NCBI RefSeq assembly: GCF_003626645.1 | Contig: NZ_RBAM01000030.1 | Coordinates: forward strand, 1 to 32,816 | Direction: 5' to 3' | Source of the DNA: Streptomyces klenkii | Lineage (GTDB): Bacteria > Actinomycetota > Actinomycetes > Streptomycetales > Streptomycetaceae | DNA length: 32,816 nucleotides | Shown here: in pieces, positions 7,148 through 15,095 of the stretch | Position numbering within the stretch: the stretch's first letter is position 1 | Layout: every line of letters starts with the position of its first letter | Notes under the pieces: model-generated | Told to the model about the DNA's origin: nothing | Database searches by the model: none | What the model saw: the letters and a program-made list of their open reading frames with translations, nothing else | Program-made: the position numbers and the translations under genes

Positions 7148-9142
7148 ATGGGTGTTGACGGGCAGGAAGAATCGAGCGGGAACGAGAAGGCGGACAGACC
7201 GCCCTCGCCCCGGTCCTCCGGAGAGGGGCGTCCCGCGGCGCCCAGTGTGCCGCAGCAGCGCAGGCGCAAGCACCGCAGGACGGATGCTGCCGCCGAAGCG
7301 CCCCTGACGGACAGCCAGCTGGTGGCCCGGATGCGGGCCGGCGAGAGCGATGCGTACGAGGAGCTCTACCGCCGTCACGCCCCCGCGGTCCGCCGCTACG
7401 CCCGCAGTTGCTGCCGCGACAACCACACCGCGGACGACCTCACCAATGAGGTCTTCGCGAGCACCCTGCAAGCGGTGCGGGGCGGCGCGGGGCCGGAGAC
7501 GTCGGTGCGCGCCTATCTGCTCACCACGGTGCGGCGGGTCGCGGCCTTGTGGGGCAAGAGCGCCAAGCGGGAGCAGCTCGTCGAGGACTTCGCGGAGTTC
7601 GCCTCGTCGGCCGAGCAGCTACCGGCCGGTGCGGGGGACGGGGAGACGTCCGGCCTGGGCGCGGACGTGCTGGCCATGCAGGAGGCCGAGCACTCCCTGG
7701 CCGTGAAGGCGTTCCGCAGTCTGCCGCCGCGGTGGCAGACGGTGCTGTGGCACACCACGGTCGAGGAGGAGTCGCCGAGCGAGGTCGCGCCGCTGCTGGG
7801 GCTGACGGCCAACGCGACGGCGGTGCTCGCGCACCGGGCGCGCGAGGGGCTCAAGCAGGCGTATCTCCAGGCCCATGTGAGCTCTTCGCTGACGGCGGGC
7901 GGCGACTGCGCCCGCTATGCGGACCGGCTCGGCGCGTATGCCCGGGGCGGGCTGCGGATGCGGGCCGAGCGGGGTCTGCGCAGGCACCTGGAGAGCTGCG
8001 CGCGGTGCCGTACGGCGGCGCTGGAGGTCGCGGATGTCAATGAGCGGCTGCGGGCGCTGCTGCCGGTGGCGGTCATCGGCTGGTTCGCCGCAGGGTTCTC
8101 CGCCAAGGCAGCTGCGGGCCTGGCGGCGGGGGCGGCGGCCGGGGCCGGCACGGCGGCGGGAGCCGGCGTCGCTGCTGCGAGCGGTGGGACTGCCGGGGCT
8201 GCTGGTTCGGGGGCGGGAGCGGGTGGTGCGTCCGGCGGGAGCGCCGGCGGTGGGGCCGGTGGCTCCGGGAGCAGTGCTGCGAGCCATGGCCTGGGGGCGC
8301 CCGCGAAGATCGGCATCATCGGCGGTGTGGTGGCCGCGGCCGGAGCGGCCGTCGCGTACGCACTGATCGGCTCGTCCGCGCCGGCCCCGACGCCGCAGGC
8401 CGAGGCCTCCAAGGCGCCCGTGGCGACGCCCCGGCCGACGCCCGTGCCGCAGCGGAGCCACTCCCCCGGCCCGTCGCCGACGCCCTCGCCGGTTCGCTCG
8501 GTGCCGGCGCCCCGGGCGAAGGCGCCCGTCGCGGCGCCCACCCGGCCCGCCGCCGCGGCATCCGCGGTCCCGGTCCGCGCCGCGTTGCCCAAACCGCGGC
8601 CGAAGCCGTCGCCGCCTCCCGCGCCGCCCGTCCACCGGCCTGCGCCCTCGCCGTCTCCGTCCCCCTCGCCGTCGCCTTCGCCCACCCCGTCGCCCCCGCC
8701 CCGGCCGCCCGCCGTCTACCAGCTCGCCCAGCTCTCGTACGCGGGCGCCGGCGACGGCACGAAGCCGGAGGTGCGGCTGGGCGTGCACAGCTGGCTGTGG
8801 CAGCGGTACGGCCTGCGGGTCGGCGGCGTCACGTACGGAAACGGCGTGAGCGTGCACGCGCCCTCGGCCGTCACCATCGAGCTGAACCGGCCCTGTACAG
8901 CCTTCAGCGCCCTCGTGGGCGTCGACGACATGTCGATGGGGCTCGGTGCCGCGCAGTTCTCCGTCTACGGCGACGGCGTGCCGCTGTGGCGTTCCGGCGT
9001 GGTGCAGGGCGGGGAGCCGGCGGTGCCGGTGTACGTGCCGCTCTCCGGCCATCGCACGATCCGGCTGACGGTGCAGCCGCGGCACGGCATGGGGTGGACG
9101 GCGGTGTCGGACTGGGCGCGGTCGTGGATCTCCTGCGGGTGA
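7148..9142 (+). CDS. ECF sigma factor fused to zinc-finger, membrane helix and extracytoplasmic NPCBM domain
   Basis: This 664-residue fusion starts at ATG 7148 (AGGGG eight bases upstream). Residues 55-135 form sigma region 2 (SDAYEELYRRHAPAVRRYA, then DDLTNEVF). Residues 183-240 form region 4 (SLPPRWQTVLWH, then the HTH). Residues 254-290 carry an anti-sigma-like zinc motif, H280-x3-C284-x2-C287. A Gly/Ala-rich stretch and a hydrophobic helix (about 387-408) follow. A long Pro/Ser linker ending in an (SP)n run (about 412-522) could span the wall. The last 140 residues resemble NPCBM, a carbohydrate-binding fold (FSALVGVDD, FSVYGDGVPLW). Large ECF sigma factors with such C-terminal extensions are known in actinobacteria. 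I infer a membrane-tethered sigma factor sensing a glycan, released or activated by signal. No separate anti-sigma gene is adjacent. Confidence 0.85.
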   Translation: MGVDGQEESSGNEKADRPPSPRSSGEGRPAAPSVPQQRRRKHRRTDAAAEAPLTDSQLVARMRAGESDAYEELYRRHAPAVRRYARSCCRDNHTADDLTNEVFASTLQAVRGGAGPETSVRAYLLTTVRRVAALWGKSAKREQLVEDFAEFASSAEQLPAGAGDGETSGLGADVLAMQEAEHSLAVKAFRSLPPRWQTVLWHTTVEEESPSEVAPLLGLTANATAVLAHRAREGLKQAYLQAHVSSSLTAGGDCARYADRLGAYARGGLRMRAERGLRRHLESCARCRTAALEVADVNERLRALLPVAVIGWFAAGFSAKAAAGLAAGAAAGAGTAAGAGVAAASGGTAGAAGSGAGAGGASGGSAGGGAGGSGSSAASHGLGAPAKIGIIGGVVAAAGAAVAYALIGSSAPAPTPQAEASKAPVATPRPTPVPQRSHSPGPSPTPSPVRSVPAPRAKAPVAAPTRPAAAASAVPVRAALPKPRPKPSPPPAPPVHRPAPSPSPSPSPSPSPTPSPPPRPPAVYQLAQLSYAGAGDGTKPEVRLGVHSWLWQRYGLRVGGVTYGNGVSVHAPSAVTIELNRPCTAFSALVGVDDMSMGLGAAQFSVYGDGVPLWRSGVVQGGEPAVPVYVPLSGHRTIRLTVQPRHGMGWTAVSDWARSWISCG

Positions 9143-9157
9143 CCGGCTCGGCTTCTC

Positions 9158-11314
9158 TCATAGAGGCGGGCCGGGTGCCACCCCGCCCGCCACCGCCCGC
9201 TGGCGCGGTGCCGCCGAGCCGGTCCAGCACGTGCCGCGCCGGGCCAGCAGGCGCCGCAGCCACACCTCGGTGGAGACGAGCTCCGCGAGGCCGTCCAGGG
9301 GCAGCGCACGGCCGTTCGCGGCCCCGTGCAGCGCCGCGCGGACGACGCGGGCCTCCACGAGTCCGGCGTCGGCGAGCAGCGGGGCCTCGAAGAGCTCCAG
9401 CAGCGGGCCGGCAGAGGCCCGCAGGCCCGCCCGTACGGCTGCCGCGTGCGCGGCGTGCGACGTGGCGCCCCAGCCCGGGGGCAGGTCGCGCACGCCCGCC
9501 CCGGCGAGGACGGCGCGCAGGACCGCGGCGCGCGCCCCCGGCTGCACCCGGAGCGCCTCGGGGAGCGAGCGGCAGGCCCGTACGACTTCGTTGTCGAGGA
9601 AGGGGGCGTGGAGGCGCTGGCTGCGGACCTCGGCGGCCTGTTCGAGGATGCGGTGGTCGGCGGCGTGCCGGGCGAGGGCGGCGGCCGCGCGGCGCTCCCC
9701 GGGGCGTTGCGCGAGGCCTTGGGGGCGGACGGCCGCGGCCTGGAGACGAACCGATACTTCGGCCAGAGCTTCACCCGTGAGCCAGCGGGCGGCGGGCCCG
9801 GGCCGGCACCACGTGAGGGCGGCGAGGGACGCGTCGACGGCCCCGCCCACGCCGGCCGGGAGGGCCTGGCCCGGGGTGTCGTCCACGACGGGGAAGGCCG
9901 TGGCCCGTAGCTGCCCGGCGGCCGCTTCGAGGCCTTCTCTGTAGGACGTACGGGCCAGCCGGCGGGCCGCCCGGTAGACGGTGAAGGGGATGACGAGGGC
10001 CTGTGCGGAGGCCCGGTCGGCGCGGGCGAGCGCGGAGACGGGCCGCAGCAGGTGGCGTCGGCGGCGGTCCATCAGGAGGTCGGCGAGGCGCGCCGGGTGG
10101 GCGTCGAGGACCTGGCGGGCGCCGTGTCCGACGAGGTGGTCCGCGCCGCCCGCGGCGAGGCGGTGCCGGTGGCGTTCGGCGGTGATGAGGGAGGGGCCCG
10201 GTTCGTCGGTCAGGGGGCCGCCTGCGAGGTCCGCGTAGGGCAGGGCTTCCTCGCCCGCGGCGACGACGATGTGGCGCAGCCGGGGGTTGGCGGCGATGGC
10301 GTGGGCGCGTTCGAGTTCGGCCTGGCGGACGCGGCTGTCGTCGGTGACAAGGTCGTTGAAGGTGACGGCGAGCAGCCGTCCGCCGCCGCCGGTGCCGTGG
10401 CCCAGGGGGGTGCCGGGCAGGCCTGGCAGGCCGGCGGCGAGCAGCGCCAGGGTGGCGGAGGCGCTGCCTCCGGAGAGGTCGGCGCCGACGCCGGGGGCGG
10501 GGCCGCCGCGGGCGGCGCGGCGGTGGGCAGGGCCCATGCCGGGCACGGGGCCGGGGTCGAGGCCGCTGAAACCGGGGTCGGGGGCGTGCCGCGGGGCGGC
10601 GAGGCGGGTGCGTACGGCTTCGACGAGGGCGTTCCTTATGTCCTCGACGGCCTTGTCGGGCGGCAGTTGGGCGGCGGAGACGGCGAGCGACGCCGTCGGT
10701 TCGTAGCCGGTGATATCGCGGGCGCCGTCGCGCAGGACGAGGGCGTGCCCGGGCGGCACCCGCCGTACGCCCTTGTAGGGCGTGCCGTCGGCGAGTGCTT
10801 CCGGGGAGTCGGGGCAGGCGAGGAGGGCGGCGAGGTGGCCGATGTCGAGCTGGGCCTCGATGAGGTCGGCGAGGGGCAGGGCGGCGGTGGCGTAGGCGGT
10901 GCCGCCGGCCCAGGCGGTGTGGAAGACGGGCCGGGCGCCGGCCAGGTCGCCCACGACGGTGGTGCGGCGGCCCACTTGGGCGACGGCGGTGTAGCTGCCG
11001 GGCCAGGCGGTGAGGTGGCGCAGGGCGCCTCCGCGGGCGGCGACGAGCCCGGCGCGCAGTTGCTCGTCGCCGGCGCCGCAGCGGCCGAGGACGGCGAGGC
11101 GGGTGAGGGGATCGAGCTGGACGACGCGGACCTCGTCGGGACGCCAGTCGCCGACGGCCCACAGGGGGGCCGGATCGCCCCACAGGAGCTGGGCGCCGAC
11201 GGGGTGAACGGTCGGTGCGTCGAAGTCGCCGTGATCGCCGTAGGCGCCGGGGGGTGCGGCATGTTGTTGCACGGTCCCCGAGGTGGTGCTGCTCCACCCC
11301 ACCACCCAGCGCAT
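9158..11314 (-). CDS. Asparagine-synthase-related protein, probably lacking normal active-site residues
   Basis: This 718-residue protein starts at ATG 11314 (GGAGG four bases upstream). It resembles AsnB and lasso-peptide B cyclases: a divergent glutaminase-like N-terminal half (about 1-230) and a synthetase half. The latter is recognised by LHAPFLDNEVVRACRSLP near residue 605. Two key features are altered. There is no Cys2 nucleophile (it begins MRWVVG). The pyrophosphate loop, normally SGG-x-D-S, reads SGGSASA (281-287), so the Asp is Ala. A Pro/Gly-rich insert (about 241-278) precedes that loop. No lasso precursor or B1/C genes are nearby. A non-canonical amidoligase or a regulatory pseudoenzyme is more likely than asparagine synthesis. 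Its stop lies 15 bp from the convergent sigma-factor gene. The DnaA-box array lies directly upstream. Confidence 0.75.
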   Translation of the reverse strand: MRWVVGWSSTTSGTVQQHAAPPGAYGDHGDFDAPTVHPVGAQLLWGDPAPLWAVGDWRPDEVRVVQLDPLTRLAVLGRCGAGDEQLRAGLVAARGGALRHLTAWPGSYTAVAQVGRRTTVVGDLAGARPVFHTAWAGGTAYATAALPLADLIEAQLDIGHLAALLACPDSPEALADGTPYKGVRRVPPGHALVLRDGARDITGYEPTASLAVSAAQLPPDKAVEDIRNALVEAVRTRLAAPRHAPDPGFSGLDPGPVPGMGPAHRRAARGGPAPGVGADLSGGSASATLALLAAGLPGLPGTPLGHGTGGGGRLLAVTFNDLVTDDSRVRQAELERAHAIAANPRLRHIVVAAGEEALPYADLAGGPLTDEPGPSLITAERHRHRLAAGGADHLVGHGARQVLDAHPARLADLLMDRRRRHLLRPVSALARADRASAQALVIPFTVYRAARRLARTSYREGLEAAAGQLRATAFPVVDDTPGQALPAGVGGAVDASLAALTWCRPGPAARWLTGEALAEVSVRLQAAAVRPQGLAQRPGERRAAAALARHAADHRILEQAAEVRSQRLHAPFLDNEVVRACRSLPEALRVQPGARAAVLRAVLAGAGVRDLPPGWGATSHAAHAAAVRAGLRASAGPLLELFEAPLLADAGLVEARVVRAALHGAANGRALPLDGLAELVSTEVWLRRLLARRGTCWTGSAAPRQRAVAGGVAPGPPL

Positions 11315-11329
11315 GACGCCTCCACAGGC

Positions 11330-11409
11330 TGTGGACAACCGACGTGGACAACGAACCTGGACAACAAGCGTTAACGACGAACGTTTACGACGCACGTTTA
11401 CAACGAACG
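11330..11409 (-). repeat. 13-bp-phased array of six DnaA-box-like 9-mers
   Basis: Six 13-bp units start at 11332, 11345, 11358, 11371, 11384 and 11397. Read on the minus strand, each contains a 9-mer in the same position and orientation: TTGTCCACA, TTGTCCACG, TTGTCCAGG, TCGTTAACG, TCGTAAACG, TTGTAAACG. The first is the perfect Streptomyces DnaA box, and the others drift progressively. TCCACA at 11321-11326 faces the first box. The array begins 16 bp upstream of the asparagine-synthase-like start codon, so it also lies in that gene's promoter or leader. The repeat phase is not a multiple of 3, so it is not coding. Confidence 0.75.
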
Positions 11410-11415
11410 CGACGA

Positions 11416-11441
11416 CTGACCGAGCGGCAACTGACCGAGCG
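11416..11441. repeat. Direct repeat, 15-bp period
   Basis: CTGACCGAGCG occurs at 11416-11426 and again at 11431-11441, directly after the 13-bp array. Confidence 0.5.
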
Positions 11442-11810
11442 CCGCGACACATCATGCACAGGAGTCCGCCGGTTGCCACAACGAGACCACCACGAACGAG
11501 GCAACACGCCGGTCGCGCCTTTCGCCCCAACTCACGTCATTGCGGAGCGAAATGGCGTGCCGTCGCGCCGTGCGCAGACGACTGTGCGTACGCAACCGCC
11601 ATGCTGTCACGTACGGAGGGATAAGAGGCCCACGCGCGCGTGCGACGCGCCAAGGACGTATCCCCGAAGGGCAGTAGGGCGGCGGTGGGCGGCTGCCCGT
11701 ACGGTCGGTCAGGCGGCCGGGCGCAGCGTTCCGGACGGCGCTATCCGGCCAAACTCGGGACGGTGCGGCCATGGGGGCGCACTCGCCCGGTGCTTCGACC
11801 CACGCGTCAC

Positions 11811-11842
11811 GGTCCGGGAGGCGGTCAGCCGCCTCCCGGACC
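11811..11842. terminator. Perfect 14-bp hairpin in the long intergenic region
   Basis: GGTCCGGGAGGCGG (11811-11824) pairs perfectly with 11829-11842 around the tetraloop TCAG. It lies mid-way in the 824-bp gap 11315-12138, where no annotated gene ends. It could terminate a small RNA or a divergent leader transcript. Small open frames across this gap look random in composition. Confidence 0.5.
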
Positions 11843-11885
11843 GGTCCGCCGCCCGCGGGGAATGAGGCGGCGGCTTCCCCCAGCC

Positions 11886-11899
11886 CACTGGATCCAGTG
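11886..11899. promoter_or_regulatory. 14-bp perfect palindrome
   Basis: CACTGGATCCAGTG is a perfect palindrome about 240 bp upstream of the sporulation regulator. It is a candidate operator for a dimeric regulator. Confidence 0.4.
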
Positions 11900-12052
11900 C
11901 AGCGGGCCAACCCACGCAACTCCCATGGAAGCGCTCCCTTGATGGCGCGGATAGAGCGCACGGCGGGCGCACAGCCACACACAACCGGAGCACGTGCCCC
12001 TCGGTGCACGTCCGCACGGACCAGAATCTCGCCATCCGGGACACCACCTCTT

Positions 12053-12112
12053 AACGGTCGGGATGCGGGGAACTACGCTGGGTTTACGAATGCCCCGCGC
12101 CTATGCCGGGGC
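12053..12112 (+). promoter_or_regulatory. Possible promoter and leader hairpin of the sporulation regulator
   Basis: A TTAACG-like -35 near 12053 and TACGCT near 12074 form a weak promoter. GCCCCG (12092-12097) and CGGGGC (12107-12112) can form a hairpin about 16 bases before the GAGGGG ribosome site. Confidence 0.3.
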
Positions 12113-12138
12113 GGGCGTCGCGTCGTCGAGGGGTGCGC

Positions 12139-13587
12139 ATGTCCAGGGAGCCACGCGGGCCGAACGAGAAGCTCGGCACCGTCCTCGCCCTCGCCGGGAT
12201 CAGCAACGCCGGTCTCGCGCGCAGGGTCAACGACCTCGGTGCGCAGCGCGGATTGACGCTTCGCTATGACAAGACGTCCGTCGCGCGCTGGGTCTCGAAG
12301 GGCATGGTGCCCCAGGGAGCGGCGCCCCATCTGATCGCCGCGGCGATCGCCGGCAAGCTCGGCCGGCCCGTCCCGCTGCACGAGATCGGCCTCGCGGACG
12401 CGGATCCGGCGCCGGAGGTCGGGCTCTCCTTTCCGCGCGATGTCGGCCAGGCCGTGCGCTCCGCGACGGAGCTGTACAGGCTGGATCTCGCCGGTCGCCG
12501 AGGGGGTGGCGGCATCTGGCAGAGCCTGGCCGGATCCTTCTCCGTCAGCGCGTACGCGACGCCTGCCTCCCGGTGGCTGATAACGCCCGCCGACAGCTCG
12601 GTCGCGCGCGAGGCCCACACGGCGGCCGGCGAGGCCGAGGGCGGGGGCGGCCCGGACGGCGCCATACCGCAGCGTGTGGGCCACAGTGACGTCAGCAAGC
12701 TGCGGGAGGCCGCGGAGGACGCGCGCCGCTGGGACTCCAAGTACGGCGGGGGCGACTGGCGTTCGTCGATGGTCCCCGAGTGCCTGCGGGTCGACGCGGC
12801 GCCCCTGCTGCTCGGTTCGTACAGCGACGAGGTGGGCCGCTCGCTCTTCGGCGCCACCGCGGAGCTGACCCGGCTGGCCGGCTGGATGGCCTTCGACACC
12901 GGCCAGCAGGAGGCCGCGCAGCGCTACTACATCCAGGCCCTGCGGCTCGCCCGCGCGGCCGCCGACGTGCCGCTGGGCGGCTACGTGCTCGCCTCGATGA
13001 GCCTGCAAGCCACGTACCGCGGCTTCGCCGACGAGGGCGTCGACCTGGCGCAGGCCGCCCTTGAGCGCAACCGCGGCCTGGCCACCGCCCGCACCATGAG
13101 CTTCTTCCGCCTGGTGGAGGCCCGGGCCCAGGCCAAGGCCGGGGACGCACCCGCGTGCGGTGCCGCGCTGAAGGCCGCCGAGGGCTGGCTGGAGCGGGCC
13201 CGTACGGGAGATCCGGACCCGTCCTGGCTCGACTTCTACAGCCACGAGCGGTTCGCGGCGGATGCCGCCGAGTGCTACCGCGACCTGCGCATGCCCCGGC
13301 AGGTGCAGCGCTTCACGGAGCAGGCGCTGGCCCGTCCGACGGAGGAGTTCGTCCGCTCGCACGGGCTGCGGCTCGTGGTGTCCGCCGTCGCCGAGCTGGA
13401 GTCCGGCAATCTGGACGCGGCCTGCGCGGCCGGCACGCGGGCCGTGGAGGTCGCGGGCCGGATCTCCTCGGCGCGCACCACGGAGTACGTCCGCGACCTG
13501 CTGCACCGGCTGGAGCCGTACGGGGACGAGCCGCGGGTGATGGAGCTGCGGGAGAGGGCGCGGCCGCTGCTGGTGTCGCTGGCGTGA
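12139..13587 (+). CDS. ORF1590/SCO4114-type sporulation-associated regulator
   Basis: This 482-residue protein starts at ATG 12139 (GAGGGG at 12128-12133). Residues 13-56 look like an Xre-style DNA-binding helix-turn-helix (ISNAGLARRVNDLG, then TSVARWVSKGMVP). The remaining 400 residues are helical with TPR-like repeats (AAQRYYIQALRLARAA, VDLAQAALERNRGLA), fitting a ligand or protein sensor. The sequence resembles the sporulation-associated protein SCO4114 and ORF1590 of S. griseus. From memory, ORF1590 makes two proteins (about 56 and 49.5 kDa) from two in-frame starts. An ATG at 12304 (Met56), preceded by GAAGGG, would remove the DNA-binding part and fits that difference. A developmental role is inferred from homology only. 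Confidence 0.8.
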   Translation: MSREPRGPNEKLGTVLALAGISNAGLARRVNDLGAQRGLTLRYDKTSVARWVSKGMVPQGAAPHLIAAAIAGKLGRPVPLHEIGLADADPAPEVGLSFPRDVGQAVRSATELYRLDLAGRRGGGGIWQSLAGSFSVSAYATPASRWLITPADSSVAREAHTAAGEAEGGGGPDGAIPQRVGHSDVSKLREAAEDARRWDSKYGGGDWRSSMVPECLRVDAAPLLLGSYSDEVGRSLFGATAELTRLAGWMAFDTGQQEAAQRYYIQALRLARAAADVPLGGYVLASMSLQATYRGFADEGVDLAQAALERNRGLATARTMSFFRLVEARAQAKAGDAPACGAALKAAEGWLERARTGDPDPSWLDFYSHERFAADAAECYRDLRMPRQVQRFTEQALARPTEEFVRSHGLRLVVSAVAELESGNLDAACAAGTRAVEVAGRISSARTTEYVRDLLHRLEPYGDEPRVMELRERARPLLVSLA

Positions 13588-13628
13588 GGGTGGTGCCGGC
13601 GTCATCGGCGTGAGGGGTGGTGCCGGCG
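13581..13628. repeat. 26-bp-period duplication across the stop codon
   Basis: The block GGCGTGAGG...GTGGTGCCGGCG occurs at 13581-13602 and again at 13607-13628 with a 1-base indel. The first copy contains the real TGA stop (13585-13587) and the second repeats it out of use. The 236-bp gap 13588-13823 has no other clear element. Confidence 0.6.
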
Positions 13629-13823
13629 CGCGGGGGGCCGTCGGCGCGAGCGCGTGATCAGTTCTCTCCCCGGTCTCCTGTCCGATCTTTCCCGATCCCC
13701 TGTCTGACCTGGGTTTCGACCGGATGTCAGTGGCGCAGGTCATGATGGGGGGCGTGGGTGAGGCGCCGAGGGGTCCCGGATGCCCGGTCGCGGGTGTGCC
13801 GGCAGGCGCGGGGAGGTGACGTG

Positions 13824-15038
13824 GTGAGGGCGTACGACTGCGATGTGCTGGTGGTCGGCGGCGGCATCGTGGGCCTGTCGACGGCTTACGCGATCACGCG
13901 CGCCCGGCCGGGTACGAGCGTCGTGGTGCTGGAGAAGGAGCCCGGTCCCGCGCTGCACCAGACCGGGCGCAACAGCGGGGTGATCCACAGCGGGATCTAC
14001 TACCGCCCGGGGTCGTTGAAGGCGCGGTTCGCGGTGCGGGGCGCGGCGGAGATGGTGAAGTTCTGCGCCGAGCACGGCCTGCCGCACGAGGTCAGCGGCA
14101 AGCTGATCGTGGCCACGGACCAGGCGGAGCTGCCGCGGCTGCACGCCCTCGTCCAGCGCGGCCGGGAGAACGGCGTGCCGGTGCGCGAGCTCGGCCCCGC
14201 CCAGATAGCCGAGTACGAGCCGCACGTCCGCGGCACGGGGGCCATCCACGTCGGCTCGACGGGCGTGTGCGACTACGGCGCGGTGGCGCGCTGCCTGGCC
14301 CGTCTGGCGGAGGACGCGGGGGCCTCCGTGCGGTACGGGGCGGAGGCGCGCGTGATCGGGCGGCGCGGTGCGGCGGTCGCGGTGCGCACGGGGCTCGGCG
14401 AGGTGCTGCGCGCCCGCGCGCTGGTCAATTGCGCGGGGCTGCACAGCGACCGCGTCGCGCGGCTCGCGGGCGACGACCCCGGCGTGCGGATCGTCCCCTT
14501 CCGCGGGGAGTACTTCGAGCTGGTCCCGGAGCGTGCGGAGCTGGTGCGCGGCCTGGTCTATCCGGTGCCGGACCCGGCGTTCCCGTTCCTGGGCGTCCAT
14601 CTCACGCGGGGCATCGACGGCACGGTCCACCTGGGGCCGAACGCGGTCCCGGCGCTCGCCCGCGAGGGCTACGGACCGCTGACGGTGCGCCCCGGCGAGC
14701 TGGCGGGGACGGTGGGCTGGCCCGGCTCCTGGCAGCTCGCCCGGCGCCACTGGCGCTACGGCGCCGGGGAGGTGCGGCGCTCGCTGTCCAAGCGCGCCTT
14801 CACGGAGGCTGCGCGCCGCCTGCTGCCGGAGGTGACGGCGGAGGACCTGATACCGGCCCCGTCGGGGGTGCGGGCGCAGGCGGTGCTGCGGGACGGCACG
14901 CTCGTGGACGACTTCCTGTTCGCGGAGTCGCCGCGGATGGTGCACGTGCTGAACGCGCCTTCCCCGGCGGCGACGGCCGCGCTGCCGATCGGGCGGGAGG
15001 TGGCGCGGCGGGCCCTGCGGGCGGTGGACACCCTCTGA
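13824..15038 (+). CDS. lhgO: L-2-hydroxyglutarate oxidase (FAD-dependent, DAO family)
   Basis: This 404-residue flavoenzyme would oxidise L-2-hydroxyglutarate to 2-oxoglutarate, a metabolite-repair step passing electrons to quinone or oxygen. The FAD dinucleotide fold is VLVVGGGIVGLSTAYA at residues 8-23, followed by VVVLEKE. The signature HQTGRNSGVIHSGIYY is strongly diagnostic of the LhgO/L2HGDH family. The C-terminal GVRAQAVLRDGTLVDDF and NAPSPAATAALPIG also fit. GTG 13824 is chosen because GGGAGG ends seven bases upstream; GTG 13821 is possible. No membrane helix is seen. It lies upstream of trmB on the same strand but 57 bp away with an intervening promoter. A general glycerol-3-phosphate or glycine oxidase is less likely. 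Confidence 0.87.
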   Translation: MRAYDCDVLVVGGGIVGLSTAYAITRARPGTSVVVLEKEPGPALHQTGRNSGVIHSGIYYRPGSLKARFAVRGAAEMVKFCAEHGLPHEVSGKLIVATDQAELPRLHALVQRGRENGVPVRELGPAQIAEYEPHVRGTGAIHVGSTGVCDYGAVARCLARLAEDAGASVRYGAEARVIGRRGAAVAVRTGLGEVLRARALVNCAGLHSDRVARLAGDDPGVRIVPFRGEYFELVPERAELVRGLVYPVPDPAFPFLGVHLTRGIDGTVHLGPNAVPALAREGYGPLTVRPGELAGTVGWPGSWQLARRHWRYGAGEVRRSLSKRAFTEAARRLLPEVTAEDLIPAPSGVRAQAVLRDGTLVDDFLFAESPRMVHVLNAPSPAATAALPIGREVARRALRAVDTL

Positions 15039-15080
15039 CCTGCGGAAAGTGAAAGCCTCGGGCTAGTTTCCGTACGCCCG

Positions 15081-15086
15081 TAGAAT
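15081..15086 (+). promoter_or_regulatory. -10 element giving a near-leaderless trmB transcript
   Basis: TAGAAT lies nine bases before the GTG start of trmB, so transcription would begin almost at the start codon. GAAGGA (15088-15093) is too close to act as a normal ribosome site. The -35 is not obvious. Confidence 0.4.
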
Positions 15087-15095
15087 TGAAGGACT

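Noticed and set aside
10052..11374. 440-codon plus-strand frame opposite the asparagine-synthase-like gene
   Set aside because: It is a Gly/Val/Asp-rich shadow frame without motifs, running into the DnaA-box array.
11315..11442. A replication origin at the DnaA-box array
   Set aside because: There is no dnaA, dnaN or gyrase neighbourhood, and the cluster is far smaller than a Streptomyces oriC.
9158..11530. Lasso-peptide biosynthetic cluster around the asparagine-synthase-like gene
   Set aside because: No precursor peptide, B1/B2 protease or transporter is adjacent, and the active-site loop is altered.
12073..13743. 556-codon minus-strand frame opposite the sporulation regulator
   Set aside because: Composition is Arg/Gly/Ala-random, and the plus-strand protein has clear domains and a ribosome site.
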